This document shows, in pieces, positions 7,905-15,724 of a DNA stretch of 41,592 nt. The stretch lies in assembly GCA_947311475.1 (NCBI GenBank), contig CAMZLK010000057.1, positions 1-41,592 of the forward strand. Direction: 5' to 3'. Origin of the DNA: an uncultured Desulfocapsa sp. Lineage in GTDB: Bacteria > Desulfobacterota > Desulfobulbia > Desulfobulbales > Desulfocapsaceae. The notes beneath the pieces were generated by a model, which was not told where the DNA came from, made no database searches, and worked only from the letters and a program-made list of their open reading frames with translations. A program made the position numbers and the translations under genes. Within the stretch, counting starts at the first letter, position 1. The number at the start of each line of letters is the position of its first letter.

Positions 7905-9335
7905 AGTTTCGAGCTTTTTCAAAAGCCTCATATGAATATTATCAAAACCACCGTTGGACAGGATGGCTACCACATCGTTTGCCTGAAGGATTGGAAGTAA
8001 CTTATCCAAAATGGTATCCGTATTCGGGCAGGACTCAGCCCGGAGTTTGCGTTTGTTGAGATCCGTGGCAAGTTTATCGGCAGAAAACAGTTCCTTTGTT
8101 GCCACATTATCGAGGGGAACCGGCTCCCGAATGAAGGTGATATCTGAAGAATCAAAACAACTGATATAATCTTTTTGGAAAATAGCACGTCTTGACGAGT
8201 TGGTGCGCGGTTCAAAAACTGTGATCAGTCGTTGCCCTGCATAGGCTTCTTTCAGTGCTTTCAGGGTTTCTTTCACAGCTGTGGGGTGGTGGGCAAAATC
8301 ATCTATTACTGTGACTCTATTTATTATTCCACGAACTTCCTGGCGTCGTTTGATGCCTCCAAATTTGCTTAGCCCTTCGTTTATCACTTTTGGCCTAACA
8401 CCAATGCGGTTTAATACAGCAGCAACAGCCAAAGAGTTTAAACAGTTATGAGTTCCAGGTAACTGTACTGCGAGTTCCGCCCATTCTTTGCCTTGTTTCT
8501 TTACTTTAAAATGGGTCATTCCACCATCTGCACGAACATCAGACAACGACCAGTCCAGTTTGCTGTTTTGTCCATAACCCTGTACTTCACAAGGCGCATT
8601 CTGCACAACTTCAATAACATTTGGATCATCAAGATGAGCAATAATTAATCCGTCTTTTGGCAGAAGAGAAACAAATTTTTTAAAAGATCGTTTTATTGCA
8701 GCAAGATCATCAAAGATATCGGCATGATCAAATTCCACCGAGGTGATGATGGCAATATCGGGCCGATAGTGGAGAAATTTTGATTCTTTATCGAAAAAAG
8801 CGGTGTCATACTCATCTCCTTCAGAAACAAAATACTTTCCCTTGCCAATCCGAAAATTTGCACCAAATTCACGCACTATTCCCCCAATCATAAACGTGGG
8901 ATCAAGTTTTGCCCTGTTGAGACAAGAGGCAAGAATTGAAGCAGTTGTCGTTTTTCCGTGGGTACCTGTGACGACAAGGGATGTTCGTGACTGAATGAAG
9001 AAATGGGCAAGTGCCTGGGGAAAAGAAAGATATGGGATTTGGGCCTTAGCCAGAGCCTGTGCCTCAGGATTCATTTTAGGGATAACATTTCCTACTATTA
9101 CAAGGTCGGGACGCGGTTCCAGATTTTGCATGCTGTAACCATCACAGGGCGTAATGTCAATCTCTTTAAGAAAAATAGACATGGGGGGATAGACAGCTTT
9201 ATCAGAACCGGTGATTTCGTAGCCGGAACTTTTTAACATCCCGGCAAGGGCTGCCATGCCAGTTCCGCAAATTCCCATGATATGGATATGACGGATATTT
9301 TTCGGTGCGTGATTGAGTTCGGTGAGAAGTTCCAT
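7899..9335 (-). CDS. mpl: Murein peptide ligase Mpl
   Basis: Mpl attaches the recycled tripeptide L-Ala-gamma-D-Glu-meso-DAP to UDP-MurNAc in peptidoglycan recycling. The 478-residue protein is a Mur ligase. It has an N-terminal nucleotide-binding GICGTGMAALAG near residue 21 and the ATP loop GTHGKTTT at 124-131. SEGDEYDTAFFDKESKF near 188 and DFAHHPTAVKETLKALK belong to the Mpl branch rather than MurC. The early TGSDKAVYPPMS segment is also typical of Mpl. AmpG, the muropeptide importer of the same pathway, is encoded at 28095. Its ATG overlaps the stop of the upstream small gene (TAATG), indicating translational coupling. Confidence 0.92.
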   Translation of the reverse strand: MELLTELNHAPKNIRHIHIMGICGTGMAALAGMLKSSGYEITGSDKAVYPPMSIFLKEIDITPCDGYSMQNLEPRPDLVIVGNVIPKMNPEAQALAKAQIPYLSFPQALAHFFIQSRTSLVVTGTHGKTTTASILASCLNRAKLDPTFMIGGIVREFGANFRIGKGKYFVSEGDEYDTAFFDKESKFLHYRPDIAIITSVEFDHADIFDDLAAIKRSFKKFVSLLPKDGLIIAHLDDPNVIEVVQNAPCEVQGYGQNSKLDWSLSDVRADGGMTHFKVKKQGKEWAELAVQLPGTHNCLNSLAVAAVLNRIGVRPKVINEGLSKFGGIKRRQEVRGIINRVTVIDDFAHHPTAVKETLKALKEAYAGQRLITVFEPRTNSSRRAIFQKDYISCFDSSDITFIREPVPLDNVATKELFSADKLATDLNKRKLRAESCPNTDTILDKLLPILQANDVVAILSNGGFDNIHMRLLKKLETL

Positions 9336-9496
9336 TACGATTTTTCCACGGTTTCTTTTATTGTCTCAAAGATTTTTGGAAATCCGGTTTCAAAAGTAGC
9401 CGGGGTGAGCCTGCCGACTTCAATAAATTTGATGGCAATTTCTTTTGATATTTTCAGAAGTACTTCATCTGTGATTTTTTTGTCTTTGTTGTCCAT
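9335..9496 (-). CDS. Small conserved-looking protein upstream of mpl
   Basis: A 53-residue acidic/basic helical protein begins MDNKDKKITDEVLL and contains GRLTPATFETGFPKIFETIK. It shares one base with mpl in a TAATG junction, so it is almost certainly co-translated with it. An in-frame TAA lies just before the ATG, fixing the start, although no ribosome-binding site is evident. It has no membrane segment, signal or cysteine. I do not recognise a named family; a helper or regulator of Mpl is only a guess. Confidence 0.7.
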   Translation of the reverse strand: MDNKDKKITDEVLLKISKEIAIKFIEVGRLTPATFETGFPKIFETIKETVEKS

Positions 9497-9549
9497 GATG
9501 TTTTAATGGTGAAATAGTAGAGAAGTGATAAAAACAACAGTAATATAAA

Positions 9550-9597
9550 TGTCCCTGTTGGTTGAAGAAGGCCAATTCCGTTGAACCAACAGGGACA
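9550..9597. repeat. Perfect 14-base inverted repeat
   Basis: TGTCCCTGTTGGTT (9550-9563) is perfectly complementary to AACCAACAGGGACA (9584-9597), with a 20-base spacer. No T tract follows on either side, so it is not a normal terminator. It lies 54 bases upstream of the small gene-mpl pair and could be a leader structure, an operator or an end of a lost element. Within the 9497-10005 gap this and the remnant below are the only structures seen. Confidence 0.6.
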
Positions 9598-9769
9598 GAC
9601 TCCATCAAAAATAACCGGTCAAGCCATCCCTGTGAAGTGAAAAAAAATGTGTTATGTAATTTGAAGGTATCTTAATAGTGTTGTGAGAATCACACAAGAA
9701 GTTATCTTTTACAAAAATATTTTACAGATACCCAATGAATATCCAGAGATAACTCCTCTATTTGTGTAA

Positions 9770-9964
9770 CCGTCAGGCTGGTTATCTTACATTATCGAGT
9801 TTGGCGATCAGGCGGATTCGGTGTTTGGCTGTATGGTCTTTATGCTTTTTTTTCATATCCCGACATCAGTGGAAGCCACGCTAATATTTATATTTGGAGT
9901 GGTCATCCACTATGTGATCAATATTCTTCTTTTTATTGTAGGGCTTAAAAAACAGGCCGGGTAG
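9770..9964 (+). pseudogene. Probable remnant of a membrane-protein gene
   Basis: One frame is open for 64 codons between TAA (9767-9769) and TAG (9962-9964). It reads like a membrane protein tail: FGDQADSVFGCMVFMLFFHI, then TLIFIFGVVIHYVINILLF and a basic LKKQAG end. No start codon precedes the protein-like part; the first ATG (9833) would give only 43 residues. It could be a C-terminal gene fragment or a tiny real membrane protein. No family is recognised. Confidence 0.35.
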
Positions 9965-10005
9965 GTTTGAGTTTTTTTATAATCCGTGAATTCATTGGCT
10001 CCGGG

Positions 10006-11316
10006 TTAGTATTCTTCTATCTGTTTTCTAAACCTGATAAGCTGGCTGGCACGGATATTTTTCATGTCGAGATGATAGATATCCGATGGGAAAAGGAGCT
10101 CGGCAACTCCTGTGTCAAATATACGTTTGACTTCGTATTCATCGTGGGCCACATCACGCTGATAGATATAATTGAGATAGGAGCGGTTGGTGTGGATAAT
10201 AAATTCAACACGCATTCCGCCAAGCCGGGCAAAGAATTTGAGCATGGGGGTTTTGGAGGAACTTCCTGTTGCTGTCCCCCTGTATCTGCCACCGGTCAGC
10301 GTGTCAGAGATGTCTTCAAGGGTCATAAAAGAACCGGCCCTGACTGCACTTTTTGTCAGATGGCGGAGAAAGAGTTTCACGTCGCTGACGGAATTAAGAA
10401 CAGCCATTAGCCCCAATTCATCATCAACGGCAGTTGCCGGGTTTTTTTCGTTTTTCCGTAGCAGTTTTAGAACTTTAGCCGCTGATTGTTTGTTGCGGAT
10501 CGTTACATAGATTGGGATGTCACGATCTTTGTTTTGAAAGCTGCGTCTTTTAATCAGGGTGAGTTTCTCTCCGGCAACAGGAGCAATTTTCCGGGCCTCA
10601 TCTTCTGTGAGAACAGTGACTTTTGTACAGCTGAAATCGCCTGGTTGGTGCCTGGAGTGCAGGTAGCTGATTTCAAGATCGCCTATTTTTAGACTGGGAC
10701 TCCAGACAAACATATTCAGGAAGCTTAAAAAATCGGCAAATTGCTGTTCAATCGCTGTTTCTCGCTCCCTTTGATCGATTAGTCCGGCCAGGTTCATGAG
10801 AACCAGTTTTCGCTTCGCCTCAAAGCGGGCTTTCATGTGAAAGTGCTCATTGAATATCACAAGCAGTAATTCCACCGGGTTATGCATTGTTTCGATTTCG
10901 TTGGTCGTTTCAATGTGTGAGCTGTAAGGTGCCAGCACTTTGTCACGAAGTGTTTTTACCACATCATCGGCAGTCCGTGCATAGTCGTGGAGATGGCGAT
11001 CAATAATCTGTGCATCCCCCCGAATGGCAAACATGTTGCCAAGGAGTTTATGGGCGCGGCTGGTTGCTTGGTTTTTGCGCTTTTTGTCATAGATGAGGGG
11101 CAGGATCTCATCAAAATTACCGGTTCCCAGAAGATCAAATATTTGGTTGCGTACTGCCCGATACTTGGTTTTCATGAGGGGGGCATCCTCTATTTCACTG
11201 GTCCATTCTCTGGCCTTGGTAGAGAACGGGTGAGTGAGAGGAAGATCATCTTTGACCGCAAAGGGGCCGTTTTGCAGCATAGCGGTAAAGATGGATTTTT
11301 TACTTAAAATGTTCAT
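10006..11316 (-). CDS. Hypothetical protein of 436 residues
   Basis: This soluble, strongly charged protein has no signal peptide or membrane segment. The N-terminal half looks helical (HKLLGNMFAIRGDAQIIDRH, then FNEHFHMKARFEAKRKLVL). The C-terminal half contains LGGMRVEFIIHTNRSYLNYI and ends in a basic/acidic helix. I recognise no catalytic motif, and the fold and function are unknown. GGGAG lies about five bases before the ATG. Codon use and the absence of stops over 1.3 kb make it a real gene. It is flanked by a 606-base and a 509-base gap, so it is probably monocistronic. Confidence 0.8.
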   Translation of the reverse strand: MNILSKKSIFTAMLQNGPFAVKDDLPLTHPFSTKAREWTSEIEDAPLMKTKYRAVRNQIFDLLGTGNFDEILPLIYDKKRKNQATSRAHKLLGNMFAIRGDAQIIDRHLHDYARTADDVVKTLRDKVLAPYSSHIETTNEIETMHNPVELLLVIFNEHFHMKARFEAKRKLVLMNLAGLIDQRERETAIEQQFADFLSFLNMFVWSPSLKIGDLEISYLHSRHQPGDFSCTKVTVLTEDEARKIAPVAGEKLTLIKRRSFQNKDRDIPIYVTIRNKQSAAKVLKLLRKNEKNPATAVDDELGLMAVLNSVSDVKLFLRHLTKSAVRAGSFMTLEDISDTLTGGRYRGTATGSSSKTPMLKFFARLGGMRVEFIIHTNRSYLNYIYQRDVAHDEYEVKRIFDTGVAELLFPSDIYHLDMKNIRASQLIRFRKQIEEY

Positions 11317-11922
11317 TTGTCTCCCGATTCAACTGACTTTCGGTGGCAAAACGAAAATATGATGGACTTGAAAGAAACTTCATATTCGAGAAGTGTCCGC
11401 TTTGCAGATGAAGTTTTTTGAAGTTTTCTCTTATCTGTTTGACCATCGGAATTCTACTCATTTTACGAGCTTACCCAATGGAATAAAGGAGACTCTTCAG
11501 GGTTCCCCACCAGAATATGTATTCATAATCCATGCCAAAGGATGAGTGTTGCCGGAGGCTGTGGATTTGTTTGAATGAACGAGGGTTTTTTTTGTGCCTT
11601 ACTCCATAATTCCTGCAATAAAAACAAGAATATGTGAGAGTAAATAATATCCAACCGTTATGAATAGCAACAAGGCACTTACTTGCAGTTTATCTGCGTT
11701 AGTGTTGTCAATTAAATGGATAGGGGTGTCAGAATATCAACAATAATGTGGGCTTGTTTGGGTGAGGTTTACATTATTGTCTGTTTTGACGCCCGGGGTC
11801 CGAGCATCAGCGATATAGTGTCAGGGAGTATAATATATCGACCGTTTCCATACATGGCGTCTGTACGAGGCCATTGGTACAATAATAAATATGATTATTT
11901 TCAGGAACAAAAGTGTGTCTGG
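11317..11922. other. 606-base gap with a repeat fragment
   Basis: The only recognisable item is a left-end fragment of the hairpin repeat at 11361-11390 (gatggacttgaaagaaactt then catattcgag). It is followed by degenerate sequence ending near cattttacgagcttacc at about 11457-11475, which resembles the repeat's right end. The rest is AT-rich. No convincing gene, RNA or terminator for the flanking operon was seen; a frame over 11716-12036 is antisense to the ferritin-like gene and not protein-like. Confidence 0.6.
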
Positions 11923-12399
11923 TCAGGAAGCAATATTTGCAAGCATATTGCCGATCAGCTTGATATGGGACATCTCCTCCTTTATAATATCTTCCAGACG
12001 GTTTTTTCCAAGATTGTCTGGCACCAAATCCTTTAGCCCCATGAAAAACACAATGGAGTCTTTTTCTGCAACGAGTGCTGCTTTCAGTATTTCCTTCATG
12101 GAGGTGGTATCAATTTCTTTTTTGAAAAATACCCTTGTATCAACAAGCGCTTTTAAATAGGCAAGGGTCTCTTCTTCTGGATCAAAAGTATTACTCTCCT
12201 TTTGCGCAGCTGTTAAAGAGGTGCGCATTTCTGCAAATATCTTTTCGTGTTCATCTTCCATGGCAGCAAGACTCAGTAGTACCTTTTTGTTCTCTTCGTC
12301 TGTAATGCCTGCTGCGGAGGCGCGATAAAAATTTGCACCGTTTTGTTCCAGCTGTTCGGCCATTTCAAAAACTTCATCTGCACTAAAATCAAAGCTCAT
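11923..12399 (-). CDS. Ferritin-like diiron protein, rubrerythrin-type
   Basis: The 158-residue all-helical protein matches the erythrin domain of rubrerythrin: EMAEQLEQNGANFYRASA in the first helix, AAMEDEHEKIF with its ExxH motif in the second, and KEEMSHIKLI with a second ExxH in the fourth. Those glutamates and histidines would bind a diiron site. The C-terminal rubredoxin domain is absent. Rubrerythrin-like proteins reduce peroxide in anaerobes; without rubredoxin the electron donor is unclear. It is the last gene of the hmc-hdr-flx run, 17 bases after flxA, so it may protect the oxygen-sensitive Fe-S and selenium sites or be a minor redox partner. Confidence 0.85.
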   Translation of the reverse strand: MSFDFSADEVFEMAEQLEQNGANFYRASAAGITDEENKKVLLSLAAMEDEHEKIFAEMRTSLTAAQKESNTFDPEEETLAYLKALVDTRVFFKKEIDTTSMKEILKAALVAEKDSIVFFMGLKDLVPDNLGKNRLEDIIKEEMSHIKLIGNMLANIAS

Positions 12400-12416
12400 G
12401 GTATTGCCTCTAATCT

Positions 12417-13262
12417 TTAGAATTCCTTGGGAGTATTGTTCACTTCTGCCAGGGTGAACACAGGGCCGTCTTTACAAACCAGCTGTTCACCAATACCGCA
12501 TCTTCCGCACATTCCTATTCCGCATTTCATCCTGTTTTCAAGGGAAAGAATGATATGATCATGATCATAACCAAGTTTTTCGAGAACCGGCAGGGTAAAT
12601 TTGATCATGATTGGCGGACCGCAGACAATGGCGTAGGTATCACCTGCACTTTTTGGGGCTTTTTCTTCAGCAATCGGCGGTACAAAGCCTACATTATACT
12701 TCCAGTTTGGATCATCGGTGCCATCCACTGTTATATGCATGTTGATGTCATCCCGAGCCTCCCACTTTTGTAGTTCATCCAGATACAGGAGCATCCCGGG
12801 AGACCGTGAGCCATAGACTACATCGATTGTCCCGTATTTGTCACGGTTGTCCGGGTGGAGCAGGTATACAACCGATGAACGAAGGGTGGTAAAAGCAAAT
12901 CCGCCACCTATAAAGAGCAGGTTTTTTCCCTTCATTGTGTCCCAGGGATATGGATTACCCAAGGGTCCCCGGACACCGAGGACATCACCAACTTTCATAT
13001 TGTGAAGGTGTGAGGTTACTTTTCCTGCACGGTTGACAGTGAATGCAATAAAACCCTTTTCAACGGGTGAGGAGGCGATGCCTATGGGGATTTCTCCTTG
13101 CCCGGGGATGGAAATTTCGGCAAACTGTCCGGCCTTATAAGAAAATTTTTCCTCATCTTCTGGATTAAGAAAAACAAATTTAAAGGTTTTTAGACTCCTG
13201 TCCTCGGACTCGACAATAATGTCTTCTATGCGGATAGGAAATGGAAGATATGGATTAATCAT
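12417..13262 (-). CDS. flxA: FlxA-type FAD/NAD(P)-binding oxidoreductase subunit
   Basis: This 281-residue protein belongs to the ferredoxin reductase-like family that includes PyrK and HydG. An FAD-binding barrel (YKAGQFAEISIPG, near 43-55) is followed by the NAD-binding LLFIGGGFAFTTLRS near 115-129 and CGPPIM at 214-219. A C-terminal [2Fe-2S] site uses C247, C252, C255 and C263 (CX4CX2CX7C). In the Flx (flavin oxidoreductase) system known from Desulfovibrio, this subunit exchanges electrons with NAD(H). Seventeen bases separate it from flxB and from the ferritin-like gene. The cluster context, rather than the domain alone, supports the Flx name. Confidence 0.88.
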   Translation of the reverse strand: MINPYLPFPIRIEDIIVESEDRSLKTFKFVFLNPEDEEKFSYKAGQFAEISIPGQGEIPIGIASSPVEKGFIAFTVNRAGKVTSHLHNMKVGDVLGVRGPLGNPYPWDTMKGKNLLFIGGGFAFTTLRSSVVYLLHPDNRDKYGTIDVVYGSRSPGMLLYLDELQKWEARDDINMHITVDGTDDPNWKYNVGFVPPIAEEKAPKSAGDTYAIVCGPPIMIKFTLPVLEKLGYDHDHIILSLENRMKCGIGMCGRCGIGEQLVCKDGPVFTLAEVNNTPKEF

Positions 13263-13278
13263 TGAAGGTAGTCTCGCG

Positions 13279-14316
13279 TTAGGAGTTCATCTGTTTACAA
13301 ACTTCACGGATGTCTATGTTCACCGGGCATGATGTAACGCATCTGCCACAGCCCACACACATGATCCCCTGATTATACTTTGACTGATGATATTTCAGTT
13401 TATGCATAAAGCGCTGGCGGACACGCATAAGTTTTGTGTTTCTCGGATTGTGTCCAGTGGTGTGGATGGTAAAGTTGGGAAACATGCAGGAATCCCAGTT
13501 TTTCATGCGTCGCCCTTTTTTGTGTGCTGTCTCATCCTGGATATCAAAACACCAGCATGTGGGGCAGACATAGGTGCAGGTTCCGCAGTTGAGACAGGGA
13601 AATGATATGGATTCCCAGAAGTTTTCGTTATAAAGATCAAGGGTCTCCTTTTTGTCGATATTATCAAATTCCACAGTGCTTGTGATTTTCTTTTCTGCTT
13701 CTTTCCGCATGGTGGCAATGGTTTCTTCAGCGTCGTGATCGGCTTTGGTATCAAAACCGGCGCTGCGCATCCAGGATGCGCCTTTTTCGGTGACCACTTC
13801 TGCGAGAAAGCTGTCCCCGGTATCCACCAGTAGTACATCCAGTCCTGCGGTACTAAAGGGTCCGGAATTGGTACTTGTTGAAAAGTCGCATGAATCAGGA
13901 TTAGTCACAGCCAGCCCGATAAATGTACACGCTTCATATGCATCACACCAGTAAGGGTCGCGATAATCCGGAGTGTCAAAGTTCTTCTTTACGATGTTCA
14001 TGGCAGCAGCATCAAAGGGTCTGATTCCGATAATTGCCCGTGGTGAATAATCATTTTTCGGAACCTTCATGATATTGCACTCGGGGGAAGCCTTGTCCGT
14101 TGTGTAGGTGAACATCACTTCTGACTGGGGAAATACCACCGATTTAGGAGACATGGTTGTTGTGGTGATGGAAAAATCGGGTTCCTCACCGACCTCCAGC
14201 TCTCTGAATTTACTGGTGTTATTTCTTTCCCGTACGGGGCCGATCAGGCTGTGGTCTTTTCGTGATTTCTCAAGACCTGCCGCCCAGTCGGTTTTTCGTA
14301 TCTGTAGAATGCGCAT
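13279..14316 (-). CDS. flxB: FlxB-type 4Fe-4S electron transfer subunit
   Basis: The 345-residue cytoplasmic protein resembles the AsrA/hydrogenase beta-type 4Fe-4S family. The N-terminal 230 residues contain RAIIGIRPFDAAAMNI and DPYWCDAYEACTFIGL. The C-terminus carries two [4Fe-4S] sites: CLNCGTCTYVCPTCWC near residue 240 and CVGCGRCVTSCPV near 320. In FlxABCD it would pass electrons between FlxA and FlxC/FlxD. It lies nine bases after flxC and shares a layout with it. Which of the two Fe-S subunits is B or C is by analogy to the published flxABCD order, here reversed. Confidence 0.83.
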   Translation of the reverse strand: MRILQIRKTDWAAGLEKSRKDHSLIGPVRERNNTSKFRELEVGEEPDFSITTTTMSPKSVVFPQSEVMFTYTTDKASPECNIMKVPKNDYSPRAIIGIRPFDAAAMNIVKKNFDTPDYRDPYWCDAYEACTFIGLAVTNPDSCDFSTSTNSGPFSTAGLDVLLVDTGDSFLAEVVTEKGASWMRSAGFDTKADHDAEETIATMRKEAEKKITSTVEFDNIDKKETLDLYNENFWESISFPCLNCGTCTYVCPTCWCFDIQDETAHKKGRRMKNWDSCMFPNFTIHTTGHNPRNTKLMRVRQRFMHKLKYHQSKYNQGIMCVGCGRCVTSCPVNIDIREVCKQMNS

Positions 14317-14325
14317 CTCTATTGC

Positions 14326-15276
14326 CTATTTGAAGTTATCTTCAGGATCACCGGGCTGGTATGTCTCCAAAGCCGGGCGTACATCACTTGTAAGCCCGGA
14401 CTCCCAATCCCAGAGGTCGAGGCAGTCTTTTTCAAGCTTTTTGGTGAAGGCCCTCATATTGATTCCCATGGGACAGGAGGAAACACAGGCACCGCAATCG
14501 GTACAACGGCCTGCTGTGTGGAAGGCACGAAGAATATGAAATGTCATAATGTCTGGCTCTTCATCACCTTTTCCAACCCATTGTGGTTGTGCTTCATCAA
14601 CAAAGCAGGTTGGGCAGTAGCAGGTAGGACAGGCATCACGGCAGGCGTAGCAGCGGATGCAGGTTGAGACCAGATTTTCAAAAAAGTTCCAGCGTTCATC
14701 CACTCCCAGTTCCTCAACTTCTTCCACTTCCCGGTAGCGTTTAATATCATCTGGTATTGTAACAAGTTCAGCAGCCAGTTCGTCATAGATACCAGGGTTT
14801 CTGTGGACGCAGACCTTGCAGCATTGCCGCATAACGTCAGCTTTTTGGTATTTCTCTTCGCGACCGTTACCTCGGACAAGTATTGTGCCATCGTCTTCTT
14901 CAACAGCCTCATCAATCTCATCGTCAAACAGTGTGCAGATGGTGTGGCGTTCAACCATTCCCTTACACGGCACACCGATGATGTGCAGATCTTCACGTTT
15001 TACCTTGCCTTCACCGATATGGTTGACGATGGATCTACAGTCACAGCCCTTGGCAAAAATTGCGACTTTTCCTTTATGATCCATAAGATAATTGGCAAGA
15101 TTGATACAACAGTGACTGGTCCAGGTGAGTTGTTCCGCATCTTCCACCGTTTTTGCTGCAAATGGCGGGCTGGCCATGGGGAGAGTTCCTTCACGAAAGC
15201 CGAACACCACCTCAACCGTTTCGTCCTTTAGAAGCCTGATTGCGATTTCTTTTATTTTTTCACTATAGCTTTGCAT
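14326..15276 (-). CDS. flxC: FlxC-type 4Fe-4S electron transfer subunit
   Basis: The 316-residue protein has an N-terminal part with many cysteines (CC at 56-57, KGCDCRS at 77-82, GVPCKGM near 104, CCKVC near 152) resembling F420-hydrogenase beta-like proteins. A C-terminal ferredoxin-type pair follows: C206-C209-C212-C216 in CIRCYACRDACPTCYC, and C258-C261-C264-C268 in CTDCGACVSSCPMGI. It is the predicted electron relay between FlxB and FlxD. The start is one base past the stop of flxD, once that gene is read through its UGA. Confidence 0.83.
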   Translation of the reverse strand: MQSYSEKIKEIAIRLLKDETVEVVFGFREGTLPMASPPFAAKTVEDAEQLTWTSHCCINLANYLMDHKGKVAIFAKGCDCRSIVNHIGEGKVKREDLHIIGVPCKGMVERHTICTLFDDEIDEAVEEDDGTILVRGNGREEKYQKADVMRQCCKVCVHRNPGIYDELAAELVTIPDDIKRYREVEEVEELGVDERWNFFENLVSTCIRCYACRDACPTCYCPTCFVDEAQPQWVGKGDEEPDIMTFHILRAFHTAGRCTDCGACVSSCPMGINMRAFTKKLEKDCLDLWDWESGLTSDVRPALETYQPGDPEDNFK

Positions 15277-15277
15277 G

Positions 15278-15709
15278 TTACGGTTTCCTGACCATATTCT
15301 TCACAAGTTTTTTGTTCGGACCGACCTTCCTCACCGCATCCGTTATTTCGGTTACCACATCAATAAATTTGGTGGATTCCGCAGAGGATATCCAGGAAAA
15401 TTGTAAGCGTTCAGGTTCTATCCCTAAGTGAACCAGCATTCGGGTGAAAAGAGTGAACTTTCTTCGTGCGTGATAATTACCTTCCAGGTAATGGCATTCG
15501 CCAGGGTGTCAGCCGGAGACCCAGACTCCGTCTGCCCCTTCCCGCAGAGCTGAAAGAACAAATTTAGGGCTCATTCTGCCTGCACAGGGAATACGGATAA
15601 CCCGGATATTGGCTGGGTACTGCATCCTGCCGACACCTGCCAGGTCCGCTGCCCCGTAACTACAGGAGTTACATAAAAAGGCTATTATTTTAGGTTCCCA
15701 ATCGGACAT
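15278..15709 (-). CDS. flxD: Selenoprotein FlxD/MvhD, UGA decoded as Sec67
   Basis: FlxD/MvhD binds an Fe-S centre and hands electrons to HdrA. The first 66 residues are plain MvhD ([20 protein letters not shown], then [11 protein letters not shown] and [10 protein letters not shown]). The frame then meets TGA (15509-15511) exactly where relatives have the cysteine of 'GCHPGDCHY', and continues with [18 protein letters not shown], then [14 protein letters not shown] to TAA at 15278-15280. The complete product is 143 residues, the normal length, with C13, C16, C42, Sec67 and C72 as candidate ligands. AAAGGAG lies seven bases before the ATG. A hairpin 3' of the UGA and selB in the window support Sec insertion. 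Sec at this site is known in some MvhD/VhuD proteins. Gene callers would truncate it at 66 residues. Confidence 0.93.
15476..15492 (-). promoter_or_regulatory. Candidate bacterial SECIS hairpin of flxD
   Basis: On the coding strand ATTACCT-GGA-AGGTAAT forms a perfect seven-base stem with a GGA loop. The loop G pair is 23 bases after the UGA, in the range seen for bacterial SECIS elements, which need a guanine in a small apical loop. It lies inside the coding sequence, as expected for bacteria. Confidence 0.65.
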
Positions 15710-15724
15710 ATTAACTCCTTTGCT

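Noticed and set aside
11716..12036. 106-codon plus-strand frame in the gap after the flx operon
   Set aside because: Half of it is antisense to the ferritin-like gene and the rest has no protein-like features or ribosome-binding site.
15509..15709. flxD as a truncated pseudogene of 66 residues
   Set aside because: Conservation continues in the same frame right after the UGA to a natural stop, with a hairpin behind it and selB nearby; selenocysteine explains it better.
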